Assembly: GCA_964628035.1 (NCBI GenBank)
Contig: CAZVPI010000012.1
Location: forward strand, 25,606-89,605
Reading direction: 5' to 3'
From: UBA2199 sp964628035
GTDB taxonomy: Bacteria; Acidobacteriota; Aminicenantia; UBA2199
DNA length: 64,000 nt
The notes beneath the pieces were generated by a model that saw only the letters and a list, made by a program, of their open reading frames with translations, searched no databases and was not told the origin of the DNA. Made by a program: the position numbers and the translations under genes. Position 1 is the stretch's first letter, and each line of letters begins with the position of its first letter. Below, in pieces: positions 55,060 through 63,989 of this stretch.

Positions 55060-56370
55060 ATGAGAATACGCCTTCTGGTTCTACTGCTGCTCCTCCTGTC
55101 GCCTTTGCTGGCTCCGGCGCAATACAAGCCCTGGTACCACATGTTCAATTTTGCCTACGGCGCCAAGGCCCGCGCCATGGGCAGCGCCTTCACCGCCGTG
55201 GCCGACGACCTGACCGCCGCCTTCTGGAACCCGGCCGGCCTGGCCTCGCGCCGCGGCCCCGAGTTCTACCTCGGCTACAAGGCCACGGCCCAGGACCACG
55301 ACTACGAGCTGCAGGACCGGCAGCTGCCGACCGACACCCGCCTCTACAGCTACAACTACGACGCCCGCCTGAACCAGATCGACTTCTTCGCCCTCTCCGC
55401 CCCCTTCACCTTCCTGCGCCGCCCGGCCGCCCTGGCCATGGGCTATTACCGCTACATCCCCTATGGCTTCAAGGGTTCGGCCAACGAGGTGATCAGCTCG
55501 CTGAACGGGCTGTGGCCCCCCAGGCAGACCTTCACCGAGTTCGCCGGCGCCGAGGGCTTCGACGTTTTGGCCTTCTCGCTGGCCTTCCGTCCCGGCCGCT
55601 TCCTCGCCGTGGGCGCCACCTTGCAGCAGTTCTTCGGATCGGGGCGCCTGCACCTCTACAGCGAGTTGCGCGGCAGGCAGCTGCACGAGGACCTGATCGA
55701 GAGCGTGCGCGGCCGCAACGTCATCCTCGGCGCCCTGCTCAGCCCCTTCTCCTGGCTGCGGCTGGGCGCTGCCTGGCACGCCGGCCTGGGCAGCCGCTTC
55801 GACTCCACCCGGCTGACCTGGGAGGTGAACGCCAAGGGCGAGGAGGTCAACCAGGACGAGAGCGGCAGCCAGGCGCGGGTGATCATCCCCGAGAGCTACT
55901 CGGCCGGGATGCTGCTGCAACCGCTCTCCTGGCTCGACCTCAGCGCCGACTACTCGCTCATCGAGTGGGACAACGCCTTCATCGAGGGGTATTACGGCCA
56001 GCCGCGGCTGCCGTACCCGCAGCTGGGCAATTGGCAGCGGCCGCAGAAGCAGGCCCGCAGCCTGCGCCTCGGCCTCGAGGCGCGCCTGCCGCTGCGCCGC
56101 AGGCCGCTCAGCCTGCGCGCCGGCTGGTCGCGCGAAAGCCAGCTGTACACCGACAAGGACGGAGAGCAGGTGCAGCTGCACGGCCTTTCGCTGGGCGCCG
56201 GCTGGGAGGCCTCGAAGCACCTGCTGCTGGAGGTCGCCTACCAGCACCAGAAGGCCGACTACCCGGAGGACGGCTATTTCAGCCTCAGGGCCGAGGTGCC
56301 CACCCATTTCCGCGGCAACGTCTTCTTTCTGGCCCTGACTTACCGCTTCGGCCACGTTTTCAGGGAATAA
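55060..56370 (+). CDS. Outer-membrane porin-like protein (FadL/PorV-type)
   Basis: 436 aa. Signal peptide (about 1-22), then GAKARAMGSAFTAVADDLTAAFWNPAGLA, the characteristic N-terminal pattern of FadL/PorV/OmpP1-like barrels, followed by amphipathic beta strands to the end (TYRFGHVFRE). It may transport hydrophobic compounds or act in secretion. TAGGAA lies upstream of the ATG. The sirtuin gene starts 3 nt after its stop. Confidence 0.83.
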   Translation: MRIRLLVLLLLLLSPLLAPAQYKPWYHMFNFAYGAKARAMGSAFTAVADDLTAAFWNPAGLASRRGPEFYLGYKATAQDHDYELQDRQLPTDTRLYSYNYDARLNQIDFFALSAPFTFLRRPAALAMGYYRYIPYGFKGSANEVISSLNGLWPPRQTFTEFAGAEGFDVLAFSLAFRPGRFLAVGATLQQFFGSGRLHLYSELRGRQLHEDLIESVRGRNVILGALLSPFSWLRLGAAWHAGLGSRFDSTRLTWEVNAKGEEVNQDESGSQARVIIPESYSAGMLLQPLSWLDLSADYSLIEWDNAFIEGYYGQPRLPYPQLGNWQRPQKQARSLRLGLEARLPLRRRPLSLRAGWSRESQLYTDKDGEQVQLHGLSLGAGWEASKHLLLEVAYQHQKADYPEDGYFSLRAEVPTHFRGNVFFLALTYRFGHVFRE

Positions 56371-56373
56371 TCC

Positions 56374-57138
56374 ATGGCCCGGGGGCTGTCGCAGGCGGCC
56401 GCGCTGCTCGGCGGGGCCCGCCACGCCGTCGCCTTCACCGGCGCCGGCATATCGGTCGAAAGCGGCATCCCCCCTTTTCGCGGCCCGAACGGGCTGTGGA
56501 GCCGCGTCGACCCCTCGTTCATCGAGATCGACCGCTTCCTGGCCGAACCCGCCGCTTGCTGGCTGCGCATCAAGGAGATCTTCTTCGATTCCTTCGGCCC
56601 GGCCAGGCCCAACGCCGCCCATTTCGCCCTCGCCGCCCTGGAGGCGGCGGGGCGGATCCGCTCGCTCATCACCCAGAACATCGACAACCTGCACCAGGAG
56701 GCGGGGAGCCGCGAGGTGATCGAGTTCCACGGCAACTCGCGCTGGCTGCTGTGCCTGGAGTGCGGCAAGCGCAGCGCCGTCGCCCCCGGGCAGCTGGTGG
56801 ACCTGCCGCCGCGCTGTTCCGCCTGCTCGGGGCTGCTCAAGCCCGATTTCATCTTCTTCGGCGAGGGCATCCCCGAGGCAACGCTGAAGCGCTCCTATCA
56901 GGAGGCCGCCCATGCCGACCTGTTCCTGGTGGTGGGCTCCAGCGGCGAGGTGCAGCCGGCCTGCCAGATACCCGTCCTGGCCAAAAACCGCGGGGCCAAG
57001 ATCATCGAGGTCAATCCCCAGCCATCCCATTTCACGCCCATCGCCGACATATTCCTGGAGGGACGAGCAACGGAAATGGTCGGCGCATTAGTCAGGGAAC
57101 TAGGTTTGCGGAGTCTGCCAGAAACTTCAGTGAACTGA
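56374..57138 (+). CDS. cobB: NAD-dependent protein deacylase (sirtuin, CobB-like)
   Basis: 254 aa. FTGAGISVESGIPPFRG, TQNIDNLHQEAGSREVIEFHG (catalytic His), zinc Cys pairs (CLECG and CSACSG) and FFGEGIPEATL are sirtuin signatures. Removes acyl groups from Lys with NAD as cosubstrate. Cytoplasmic; apparently co-transcribed with the porin-like gene. Confidence 0.93.
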   Translation: MARGLSQAAALLGGARHAVAFTGAGISVESGIPPFRGPNGLWSRVDPSFIEIDRFLAEPAACWLRIKEIFFDSFGPARPNAAHFALAALEAAGRIRSLITQNIDNLHQEAGSREVIEFHGNSRWLLCLECGKRSAVAPGQLVDLPPRCSACSGLLKPDFIFFGEGIPEATLKRSYQEAAHADLFLVVGSSGEVQPACQIPVLAKNRGAKIIEVNPQPSHFTPIADIFLEGRATEMVGALVRELGLRSLPETSVN

Positions 57139-57142
57139 GCGA

Positions 57143-57830
57143 AGCAGCTAGTAACTATTCAGCAACTGGAAGACACGACGGTCCATCGAGGTACCACGTA
57201 CCAGGTACCATGTACCAAGTTTAAAGAATAAGAGCTTAAAGGGATATTGAATGGAAGAGATTATTTTTTCTTGTTGTTTGCTTTGAGATGGCTAATGAAG
57301 CCATTTAAGAGGCCAGCTATTTTATTAAGGCGGCCGAACATGCTTCGAAAGAAATTTTCATCGATGTAGCCGATGTCTAAGGCTGAATAAAGCAGACTTT
57401 TCACTTCGGCGCAGGAGCCTCTGGCAATAAACAGGAAGTTGATGAACTCCTTGTTGGTATTCCTTTCAAAACCTTCAGCTATATTTGACATGATGGAGAT
57501 CCCGGCCCTTTGAATCTGGTCCCTGAATCCAAAATCCCGGCACTCAAACAACATCAGGTAGATCTCTTTGACCAGTCCTCTAGCTTCTTGCCACGACTGA
57601 ATTTCTTAAAATCTCGCAATCGTCATGAATTCCTCCCATCAACAATTTTTATCTTGTTTTTAAATGGCCACACTTCGTAGTTCATTTCAATAATGATTTT
57701 CGTGCCAGAATCTGATCAATTTTATCTTATGGATTTTTCTTCAACTTGGTACATGGTACGTGGTACGTGGTACCTTGATGGACCGGCGCGACTTCAAGCT
57801 GCTGACTAGTTGTTTTATCTATGGAACTTT
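57143..57830. mobile_element. Type-2 heptamer element carrying a broken bIVP gene
   Basis: Left flank AACTATTCAGCAACTGGAAG (57150 region), left arm about 57189-57221 (ACGTACC, AGGTACC, ATGTACC), right arm about 57744-57775 (GGTACAT, GGTACGT, GGTACGT) and inverse flank CTTGATGGACCGGCG. The interior is closely similar to the 48406-49060 element in reverse orientation, including TTGATCA and the region before the gene. Confidence 0.75.
57261..57626 (-). pseudogene. bIVP/Avd-fold gene with premature stop (copy of 48599 gene)
   Basis: The 366-nt span equals the intact copy. Codon 7, GAG in the 48599 gene, is TAA here (ATG ACG ATT GCG AGA TTT TAA), after which the frame continues Q-SWQEAR-like through RDQIQRAGISIMSNIAEG to the end. 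An internal ATG at 57554 could give a 97-aa product lacking most of the first helix. Best read as a recently inactivated copy. Confidence 0.8.
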
Positions 57831-57855
57831 GTTCCCTGTTCGTTGCGTATAACAA

Positions 57856-57884
57856 TTGCAATGTGCTCATTACCGCTATATAAT
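57856..57884 (+). promoter_or_regulatory. Sigma70 promoter, near-leaderless, for PP2C phosphatase
   Basis: TTGCAA (57856-57861), 17-nt spacer, TATAAT (57879-57884). The ATG at 57893 lies 8 nt after the -10 box. Confidence 0.7.
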
Positions 57885-57892
57885 CATCTACT

Positions 57893-60109
57893 ATGCTGAA
57901 AAAACTCGGAAAGCTGGACCTTGTTGTTCTTGTTTTTGCTGCCTTATCGATCCTTTCATTGATTTTGTTCTCTTCCAGCACGTTCCGCTTCTTCCTGTGG
58001 GTTACGGTCTTCCTGCTGGCCCTGAAGCTGGTCGCCCTGGTCAACCCCTATAGGAAAGAGATCTATTCCAAGCTGGGCAAGCTGGACGCCGCCATCCTGT
58101 CGCTGTCGCTGATGGCCCTCTTCTCGTACTTTTTCTTCTCCCGCGGGCTGTTCAAGTTCTTTTTGTGGCTGGCCATCCTGCTGGCGGTCATCCGCCTGCT
58201 GGGCATCGTGCGCCGCCGCCTGCTGTGGAAGATCCGCAACCGCCTGATCATCGCCTCGCTCTTCTTCATCGTCACCCCCATCGTGCTGATCACCGTCTTC
58301 TTCTACCTGATCGCCAACATCGTCGTCTACCAGTACAACTCGGCCATCTTCGGCAACCTGCTGCGCAACGACATCCAGAGCTACGGCGAGTTCGCCGACT
58401 ACTGCCTGGAGCTGGCCGACACGGGGCGCATCCTGGAGGAGGTGGGCCGCTTCCGCCGCCGCCGCGCCCCGTTCATGAACCTGGTATTCTACCAGGAGCG
58501 GGAGGGCAAGCTCGAGCCTTTCTTCGTCTATCCCGACGACTTCGCCGCCAAGGTGCCCGACGTCAACGGCGTGGGGTCGGGCTTCAGGGAGGGATTCCTC
58601 AAGGCCGGCGGCGCCCTCTACCACGGCGTGCAGCGCCGGCGCGGCCCCTTCGCCGCCGTGATCCTGGAGACCATGAACCAGGAGCTGTTCGACGCCATGC
58701 CGCCCATCGGCGACTTCAAGGTGATGTTCATGGGCGCCGGCGGCAGCGTCATGGGCCGCAGCGACGGCCGCGGGGTGACGGTGAACCTGGAGGGGGACCA
58801 GGGGCTGGCCTTCGAGAAGTACCACTTCCCCTTCCCCTTCACCTTCCGCTTCTGGGACTTCGACGAGCTCAAGGGCGGCAAGCCGGTCCTGAAGTTCAAC
58901 ATGTTCCTGCTGATCAACGACTATTCCAAGATCATGCAGAAGCTGAGGACCTCCGACCGGCCGTCGATCCTGGAGAGGGAGATCCGCGCCCTGGTGAAGG
59001 AGATCCAGGCCGGAGGCGACCCGGCCGCGCTGCTGAACAAGAGCCAGCGCCTGGACGAGATGCAGAAGGAGCTGCAGCTGCTGCGCCAGACCGACAGCCA
59101 GGCCGGCGTGTTCCCCATCGCCATCCTGGTGCGCTTCATGCTCGGCCTGTTCGGCTTCTTCATCATCGTCTCCTTCTTCATCGGCTACCGCATGATCCGC
59201 GTCATCACCCGCTCGGTCAACGAGCTGACCAAGGCCACGGAAAAGATCCGCCGCGGCGACTTCTCCTACCGCATCCGCCTCAAGTCGCGCGAGCAGATGC
59301 AGTTTTTGGCCGAGTCGTTCAACGACATGGCCTCGGGCATCGGCCGCCTGCTGTCCGAGGAAAAGGAGAAGCAGCGCCTGGAGGAGGAGCTGCGCATCGC
59401 CCGCGGCATCCAGCTCAAGCTGCTGCCTCCCGACCACTTCGCCTGCCCCGAGTTCGACATCGCCGCCGTCAACATCCCGGCCACCGAGATCGCCGGCGAC
59501 TACTTCGACTACTTCCACCAGCCGGGCAGCTACCTGTCGGTGCTGGTGGCCGACGTCTCGGGCAAGGGGGCCAAGGCCGCCTTCTACATGGCCGAGCTGA
59601 AGGGCATCATGAACTGCCTGCAGAAGTCGGGGCGCGAGCCGGCGGCCATCCTGAACGAGTGCAACCTCAGCCTGCAGAACTCCTTCGAGAAGGTCACCTT
59701 CATCACCATCAACCTGGTGCGCTTCGACCTGCAGGCCCGCGAGCTGATCTTCTCGCGCTCGGGCCACACCCCGGCCCTTTTCTACCGGGCCGGGACCGGG
59801 GAGTGCCTGGAGCTGGCGCCGCGCGGCATGGCCCTGGGGCTGACGAATTTCAGCCAGGAGGGGATCGAGGAGCTGCGCCTGCCGTATGGCTCCGGCGACA
59901 TCCTGTTCTTCTTCTCCGACGGCCTGTCGGAGATCATGGACGCCCAGAACCGCATGCTGGGGGTGGGGGAGCTGCGCCGGCTGCTGCGCGAGTTCGCCCC
60001 GCTCCCGGCGCTGGAGATCAAGGAGCGCCTGCTGGCCCGGGCCATCGAGTTCTCCGAAGGGCAGTCCAACGCCGACGACCTGACCTTCGTGGTGATGAAG
60101 GTCCGCTAG
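57893..60109 (+). CDS. Membrane PP2C-type (SpoIIE/RsbU-like) Ser/Thr phosphatase with HAMP
   Basis: 738 aa. About five N-terminal helices (to about 145), an extracytoplasmic sensor region (about 146-410), a helix (about 412-440), a HAMP domain (ATEKIRRGDFSYRIRLKSREQM) and a PP2C catalytic domain with EIAGDYFDYF, VADVSGKGAKAAFYMA, SRSGHTPALFY and FFSDGLSEIMD, containing the metal-binding Asp residues. Probably dephosphorylates an anti-sigma-factor antagonist in a partner-switching pathway; no such partner is in the window. rnc follows after 7 nt. Confidence 0.9.
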   Translation: MLKKLGKLDLVVLVFAALSILSLILFSSSTFRFFLWVTVFLLALKLVALVNPYRKEIYSKLGKLDAAILSLSLMALFSYFFFSRGLFKFFLWLAILLAVIRLLGIVRRRLLWKIRNRLIIASLFFIVTPIVLITVFFYLIANIVVYQYNSAIFGNLLRNDIQSYGEFADYCLELADTGRILEEVGRFRRRRAPFMNLVFYQEREGKLEPFFVYPDDFAAKVPDVNGVGSGFREGFLKAGGALYHGVQRRRGPFAAVILETMNQELFDAMPPIGDFKVMFMGAGGSVMGRSDGRGVTVNLEGDQGLAFEKYHFPFPFTFRFWDFDELKGGKPVLKFNMFLLINDYSKIMQKLRTSDRPSILEREIRALVKEIQAGGDPAALLNKSQRLDEMQKELQLLRQTDSQAGVFPIAILVRFMLGLFGFFIIVSFFIGYRMIRVITRSVNELTKATEKIRRGDFSYRIRLKSREQMQFLAESFNDMASGIGRLLSEEKEKQRLEEELRIARGIQLKLLPPDHFACPEFDIAAVNIPATEIAGDYFDYFHQPGSYLSVLVADVSGKGAKAAFYMAELKGIMNCLQKSGREPAAILNECNLSLQNSFEKVTFITINLVRFDLQARELIFSRSGHTPALFYRAGTGECLELAPRGMALGLTNFSQEGIEELRLPYGSGDILFFFSDGLSEIMDAQNRMLGVGELRRLLREFAPLPALEIKERLLARAIEFSEGQSNADDLTFVVMKVR

Positions 60110-60116
60110 GCCCGCC

Positions 60117-60851
60117 ATGGAGGACCTGGAAAAGAAGCTGGGCTACCGCTTCCGCGACGGGGAGCTGCTGCGCAACGCCCTGACCCACAAGTCTTACAAC
60201 GAGGGGGGGCGCAACCACGGCGTGGACAACGAGCGGCTGGAGTTCCTGGGCGACTCGGTCATCGGCCTGGCCATCACCGACGCCATCTACCGCCGCGGCC
60301 GCGACCTGCGCGAGGGCGACCTGGCCAAGCTGCGCGCCCACCTGGTGTCGAGCAAGACCCTGTTCCGCGTGGCCAAGAGCCTGGGCCTGGGCGGCCATAT
60401 CCTGCTTGGCCGCGGCGAGGAGAAGAACGACGGCCGGCGCAACGCCAAGATCGTCTCCTCCTCGCTGGAGGCGCTGGTCGGCGCCCTGTACCTCGACTCC
60501 GACTTCGCCACCGCCCTGCGCGTGGTCAACGAGCTGTTCCGCGAGATCCTGGACACCCTGATCGCCGAGGACCTGCGCATCAACGACTACAAGTCGGAGC
60601 TGCAGGAGCTGATCCAGAAGCACCGCAACATCCTGCCGGTCTACAAGGTGGTCTCCGAGAGCGGCAAGCCGCCCGACACCGTGTTCCGCGTCGCCGTCTA
60701 CCTGGACAACCAGGAGATCGGCTCGGGATCGGGCCGCAACCGGAGGCAGGCGGAGCAGGAAGCGGCCTTGCTCGCCTTGAGAAATATCGGCAATTTTATC
60801 CATTTCGAGAAGCTTTCGGAAACATTCTTCGGCGAAAAACCAAAGAACTAG
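60117..60851 (+). CDS. rnc: Ribonuclease III
   Basis: 244 aa. NERLEFLGDSVIGLAITDAIY holds the catalytic acidic signature; EALVGALYLDSDF the second; the C-terminal dsRNA-binding domain runs from about 160 (YKSELQELIQKH to RRQAEQEAALLAL). Processes rRNA and other double-stranded RNAs, which could include transcripts of the hairpin repeats common here. A type-4 repeat begins at its 3' end. Confidence 0.97.
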   Translation: MEDLEKKLGYRFRDGELLRNALTHKSYNEGGRNHGVDNERLEFLGDSVIGLAITDAIYRRGRDLREGDLAKLRAHLVSSKTLFRVAKSLGLGGHILLGRGEEKNDGRRNAKIVSSSLEALVGALYLDSDFATALRVVNELFREILDTLIAEDLRINDYKSELQELIQKHRNILPVYKVVSESGKPPDTVFRVAVYLDNQEIGSGSGRNRRQAEQEAALLALRNIGNFIHFEKLSETFFGEKPKN

Positions 60852-61026
60852 CCGAGATCAGTGAAAAGTGATAGAGGCTAGAAGCAAGAATATCTCAGAT
60901 AAAAGTGAAAAGTGAAAGAGTCTGAGGAAAGCGAAAAAGCCCTGTGAAAAGTGAAAGAGGCTGGAAGAGAGGAAAGAGAAGAAAAAAGCAATGTAAAAGA
61001 AAAATGTGACTAGAAACGATTTCCTA

Positions 61027-61055
61027 TTGAGGTTTATTTCCGCTTTCAATAAAAT
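61027..61055 (+). promoter_or_regulatory. Promoter of the Rho-N-like gene
   Basis: TTGAGG (61027-61032), 17-nt spacer, TAAAAT (61050-61055); leader of about 22 nt with GGAGG. Confidence 0.55.
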
Positions 61056-61084
61056 AGAAGAAACTCCCTCATTTGGAGGTATGG

Positions 61085-61414
61085 ATGTCCTATACACTGG
61101 CTGAACTCAAGGAAAAGACGGTAGCACAGCTGCGTGAGATCGCCGCAGGAATCCAGCATGAAGCGGTGCAGGGCCATTCCCAGATGAACAAGGAACACCT
61201 CCTGGTCGCCCTGTGCAAAGCCCTCGACATCGACATGCACGCTCATCATGAAGTCGTGGGAATCGACAAAACCAAGGCCAAGGCACGTATCAAGGCCATG
61301 AAGGACAGGCTGGCCAAGGCCATAGAAGCCAAGGACCCCAAGCAGATCAAGTTCTGCCATAGGCAGATTCATAGGCAGAAAAGGAACATCCACAAGGCCA
61401 GTAAAATTAAGTGA
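61085..61414 (+). CDS. Small basic protein with Rho-N-like N-terminus
   Basis: 109 aa. YTLAELKEKTVAQLREIAAG resembles the SAP-like Rho N-terminal domain (helix-extended-helix), followed by SQMNKEHLLVALCKAL; the C-terminal half is Lys/His-rich and helical (KARIKAMKDRLAKAIEAKD, RQIHRQKRNIHKASKIK). Probably binds nucleic acid. GGAGG lies 5 nt before the ATG. It lies within a type-4 inverted repeat, whose AGTGAAA unit supplies its TGA stop. Confidence 0.72.
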   Translation: MSYTLAELKEKTVAQLREIAAGIQHEAVQGHSQMNKEHLLVALCKALDIDMHAHHEVVGIDKTKAKARIKAMKDRLAKAIEAKDPKQIKFCHRQIHRQKRNIHKASKIK

Positions 61415-61650
61415 AACGTGAAAGAGCCTAGTTCAGTGAAAAGTGATCAGTGAAAATTGAAGAGTGAATGAGCAAGTACGAACTGAGATGCACTCGCAAT
61501 TGCCTTTTTACTCCTCTAGTTTCTTTCACTTTTCACCAATCACTTTTCACTTTTCACTGAGATATTCTTGCTTCTAGCCTCTTTCACTTTTTACTGATCT
61601 GCGAACTTTTTGTCACTCTCCTGCGTTTATGGTCCTTGAGGAGGTGGCTC

Positions 61651-62385
61651 ATGTTCAAGAAGGTCAAGTACCTGTTGCTGGTGCTCCTGGTGGCTTTCTC
61701 CACCCTTCCCGCCGCGGAATATGAGCAAAAAATAGTCAAATCCTTCACCCTGCCGGCCAGCGGCACGCTGGAACTGGCGAACATCAACGGCCGCATCGAC
61801 ATCATGGCCGGTAAGGGCCAGGCCGTGGAGATCAAGGCGGTCAAGAAGTCAGAACGCAAAGGGGAAATCGAGAAAGTCGACATCCTCTTCGAGCAGGCCG
61901 GGGACGTCCTGAAGGTCAAGGTCAAGTACAACGAGCGCAATTCCCGGGCCAAGGTCGAGTTCGATGTCGTGGTCCCGGAGAAGCTGGCCAAGGCCCAGTT
62001 CAAGTCGGTCAACGGCGCGGTCAAGGGCGAGGGCCACTTCCGGCAGCTCGGCCTCCAGACGGTCAACGGCAAGATCGCCTTCCGCGGCGAATTCGGCGAC
62101 GCCGCTTTCAAGACAGTCAACGGCGCCATCGCGGTCTCGCAGGAAGCTGTGCTCAGCGGCGACCTTGAGGCCGAGACGGTCAACGGCGCCATCGATATCG
62201 AGATGAACCGCAAGTCGGCCTTCGATCTTTCCGGCCGCACGGTCAACGGCTCGATCGGCAACGAGTTCGGCGTCAGGGTCGAGAAGCACCTGGTGGGCCA
62301 GTCCATGGACGGCCAGGTCAACGGCGGCGGCAAGAAGGTGAAAGTCGAGACAGTCAATGGCAGTATCGAGATTTCAAAAATCTAG
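61651..62385 (+). CDS. Exported DUF4097-type beta-helix protein
   Basis: 244 aa. Signal peptide (about 1-19, ending LPAAEYE), then repeated T-V-N-G-x-[IV] motifs (LANINGRIDI, SVNGAVKGEG, TVNGKIAF, TVNGAIAVS, TVNGAIDIE, TVNGSIGN, TVNGSIEIS), the pattern of DUF4097 right-handed beta helices. Envelope-located; function unknown. GAGGAGG precedes the ATG at 61651. Type-4 sequence follows the stop. Confidence 0.82.
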   Translation: MFKKVKYLLLVLLVAFSTLPAAEYEQKIVKSFTLPASGTLELANINGRIDIMAGKGQAVEIKAVKKSERKGEIEKVDILFEQAGDVLKVKVKYNERNSRAKVEFDVVVPEKLAKAQFKSVNGAVKGEGHFRQLGLQTVNGKIAFRGEFGDAAFKTVNGAIAVSQEAVLSGDLEAETVNGAIDIEMNRKSAFDLSGRTVNGSIGNEFGVRVEKHLVGQSMDGQVNGGGKKVKVETVNGSIEISKI

Positions 62386-62490
62386 TGAAATTTGAATGGA
62401 AAATGTAAAAAATGCCCAAGGAGGTTCTTCTGGCGCATTGATCTTCCCTATCTTTTCATCTACCCTTTCACTTTTCACTTTTCACTGATA
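62386..62490. repeat. Partial type-4 heptamer repeat
   Basis: A GTGAAATTTGAATGG left remnant (about 62384-62400) and a right arm with TTTCACT units (about 62466-62487), following the DUF4097 gene. Confidence 0.55.
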
Positions 62491-62494
62491 CTTT

Positions 62495-62522
62495 TTGATA
62501 TTTTTCTCCTCTCTGCTATAAT
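62495..62522 (+). promoter_or_regulatory. Promoter of GNAT-like gene
   Basis: TTGATA (62495-62500), 16-nt spacer, TATAAT (62517-62522). A GTG at 62531 lies 8 nt after the -10 box, in the leaderless position, but the ATG at 62543 has a GAGG 6 nt upstream. Confidence 0.55.
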
Positions 62523-62542
62523 CCCCCCTCGTGAGGTGCTGC

Positions 62543-63682
62543 ATGAGCGTCGAAATCAAAGAAGTCCTATCTAACTCCGACCTGAAGCGCTTCGTCAAAT
62601 TTCCCCTCCACCTGTATAGAAACCATCCGCTCTACGTGCCGCAACTGATCTCCGAGGAGCTGGAGATCTTCGATCCCGAAAAGAACCCGGCTTTCGAATA
62701 CTCCCAGTCGAAGCTGTTCCTGGCCCATAAGAATGGCAAATTGGCCGGCCGCGTCGCCGCCATCGACAACCACGCCGCCAACGCCAAGTACAACACGAAG
62801 AACCTGCGCTTCGGCTGGCTCGACTTCGTCGACGATCCCGAGGTTCCGGCCGCCCTGATGGGCGCCGTCGAAGGCTGGGCGCGGGAGCTGGGGTACAAGA
62901 CCGTGACCGGCCCCCACGGCTACTGCGACCTCGACCCCCAGGGGATGCTGGTCGAGGGCTTCGACCAGCTGCCGACCATCGCCGGCTATTACAACCACCC
63001 CTATTACCAGAAGCACATCGAGGACCTGGGCTACGGCAAGGAGATCGACTACGTCGAGTTCCGAGCCAAGGTGCCCCAGGACATGTCGGCCTTTCCCGAG
63101 AAGCTGGTGCGCCTGGCCGACCGCATCAAGGAAAGGGGCAACCTGCGCCTGCTCGAGTTCAAGAAGAAGAAGGACATCCTGGACCGCGCCGTCGAGCTCT
63201 TCCACCTGCTTGACGAGGCCTTCGACGAGATCTACGGCTCGGTGCCGCTGACCGAGCGCCAGATCCACTATTACGTCAGGAAGTACTTCTCCTTCGTCGA
63301 CAAGGAGCTGATCCAGGCCGTGGTCAACGACAAGGACGAGATGATCGGCTTCATGATCGCCATGCCCAGCCTGTCGCAGGCCTTCCGCAAGGCCAACGGC
63401 CGCCTGCTGCCCTTCGGCTGGTGGCACCTGATGCGCGCCTTCAAGAACAACGACACCCTCGACTTCTACCTGGCCGGCGTTCGCGAAAAGTACCGCGGCA
63501 TGGGTGTGGACCTGCTCATGGTGGTCAACATCGCCCGCGCCGCCGTGGCCAAGGGTTTCCGCTTCACCGAGTCCAACCAGGAGCTGGAGACCAACAACAA
63601 GATCCAGGCGCAGTGGAAGTATTTCGATCCGGTCCAGCATAAAAGGAAGAGAATTTTTAAGAAGAACCTTGGATCGGTGTAG
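62543..63682 (+). CDS. GNAT-like N-acetyltransferase (YghO-type), unknown substrate
   Basis: 379 aa. Opens with DLKRFVKFPLHLYRNHPLYVPQLISEE in pieces; the core carries KLAGRVAAIDNH and, near the end, LDFYLAGVREKYRGMGVDLLMV, which resembles the acetyl-CoA-binding V/G-x-x-x-x-RG-x-G motif. Two weak GNAT-like halves are likely. Cytoplasmic, no signal. Start 62543 or 62531 (GTG) is undecided. Its TAG stop lies in the first heptamer of a type-1 repeat. Confidence 0.72.
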   Translation: MSVEIKEVLSNSDLKRFVKFPLHLYRNHPLYVPQLISEELEIFDPEKNPAFEYSQSKLFLAHKNGKLAGRVAAIDNHAANAKYNTKNLRFGWLDFVDDPEVPAALMGAVEGWARELGYKTVTGPHGYCDLDPQGMLVEGFDQLPTIAGYYNHPYYQKHIEDLGYGKEIDYVEFRAKVPQDMSAFPEKLVRLADRIKERGNLRLLEFKKKKDILDRAVELFHLLDEAFDEIYGSVPLTERQIHYYVRKYFSFVDKELIQAVVNDKDEMIGFMIAMPSLSQAFRKANGRLLPFGWWHLMRAFKNNDTLDFYLAGVREKYRGMGVDLLMVVNIARAAVAKGFRFTESNQELETNNKIQAQWKYFDPVQHKRKRIFKKNLGSV

Positions 63683-63840
63683 GGCTTAGGGCGTAAGGCG
63701 TAGGGCATGAGGAAGAAAAACGATCAATCGGTTTACGGCGCAAGGTGTAAGGTAAGTCAATGATCTTTTTTTGCCTTTCTGGGGCGGGTATGTTGTCTTA
63801 TCTTTTCTAACGCCATTCGCCTTACACCTTACGCCGATAA
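63678..63840. repeat. Type-1 heptamer arrays before a truncated bIVP gene
   Basis: Left arm 63678-63712: GGTGTAG, GGCTTAG, GGCGTAA, GGCGTAG, GGCATGA, then GGAAGAAAAACG. A second arm 63735-63753 (GGCGCAA, GGTGTAA) and an inverse arm about 63812-63838 (TTCGCC, TTACACC, TTACGCC). The element probably continues past the window. Confidence 0.7.
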
Positions 63841-63857
63841 GGAGACTAATAACAAAT

Positions 63858-63989
63858 ATGACTGAAATCAAAGGATTCAGGGGCTTGAATGTCTGGCAGA
63901 AAAGCAAAGCGCTTGCTGTGAAAAAATACGAGATCACCGGTAAGGGAGATAACGTAAAATATTTTTCGCACATTTTAGAAGAGAGGTAG
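63858..63989 (+). pseudogene. Truncated bIVP/Avd-fold gene (relative of 52186 gene)
   Basis: 43 codons. TEIKGFRGLNVWQKSKALAVKKYEI is nearly identical to the start of the 52186 gene, then diverges (TGKGDNVKYFSHILEER) and stops; the RRAxxSIxxNIAEG core is missing. Either an internal deletion or a frameshift remnant; the sequence ends 11 nt later. Confidence 0.65.

Larger units (their letters stand above)
60856..61603. mobile_element. Type-4 heptamer inverted repeat (AGTGAAA) enclosing a small gene
   Basis: Left arm 60856-60972 with repeated AGTGAAA units and GAGGCTAGAAGCAAGAATAT (60875-60894). Right arm about 61520-61603 is the inverse, repeating TTTCACT units and ATATTCTTGCTTCTAGCCTC (61562-61581). 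The left arm ends in GAGAAGAAAAAAGC. A partial array also follows the enclosed gene (61411-61470). The cargo is the gene at 61085-61414, not a bIVP gene. Confidence 0.7.

Noticed and set aside
57261..57554. 97-aa frame as a complete gene
   Set aside because: Alignment with the 48599 gene shows it is the downstream part of a 121-codon gene interrupted by TAA at codon 7.
48406..57830. Complete diversity-generating retroelement, because of the Avd-fold proteins
   Set aside because: No reverse transcriptase and no template/variable repeat pair with adenine-directed changes was found.
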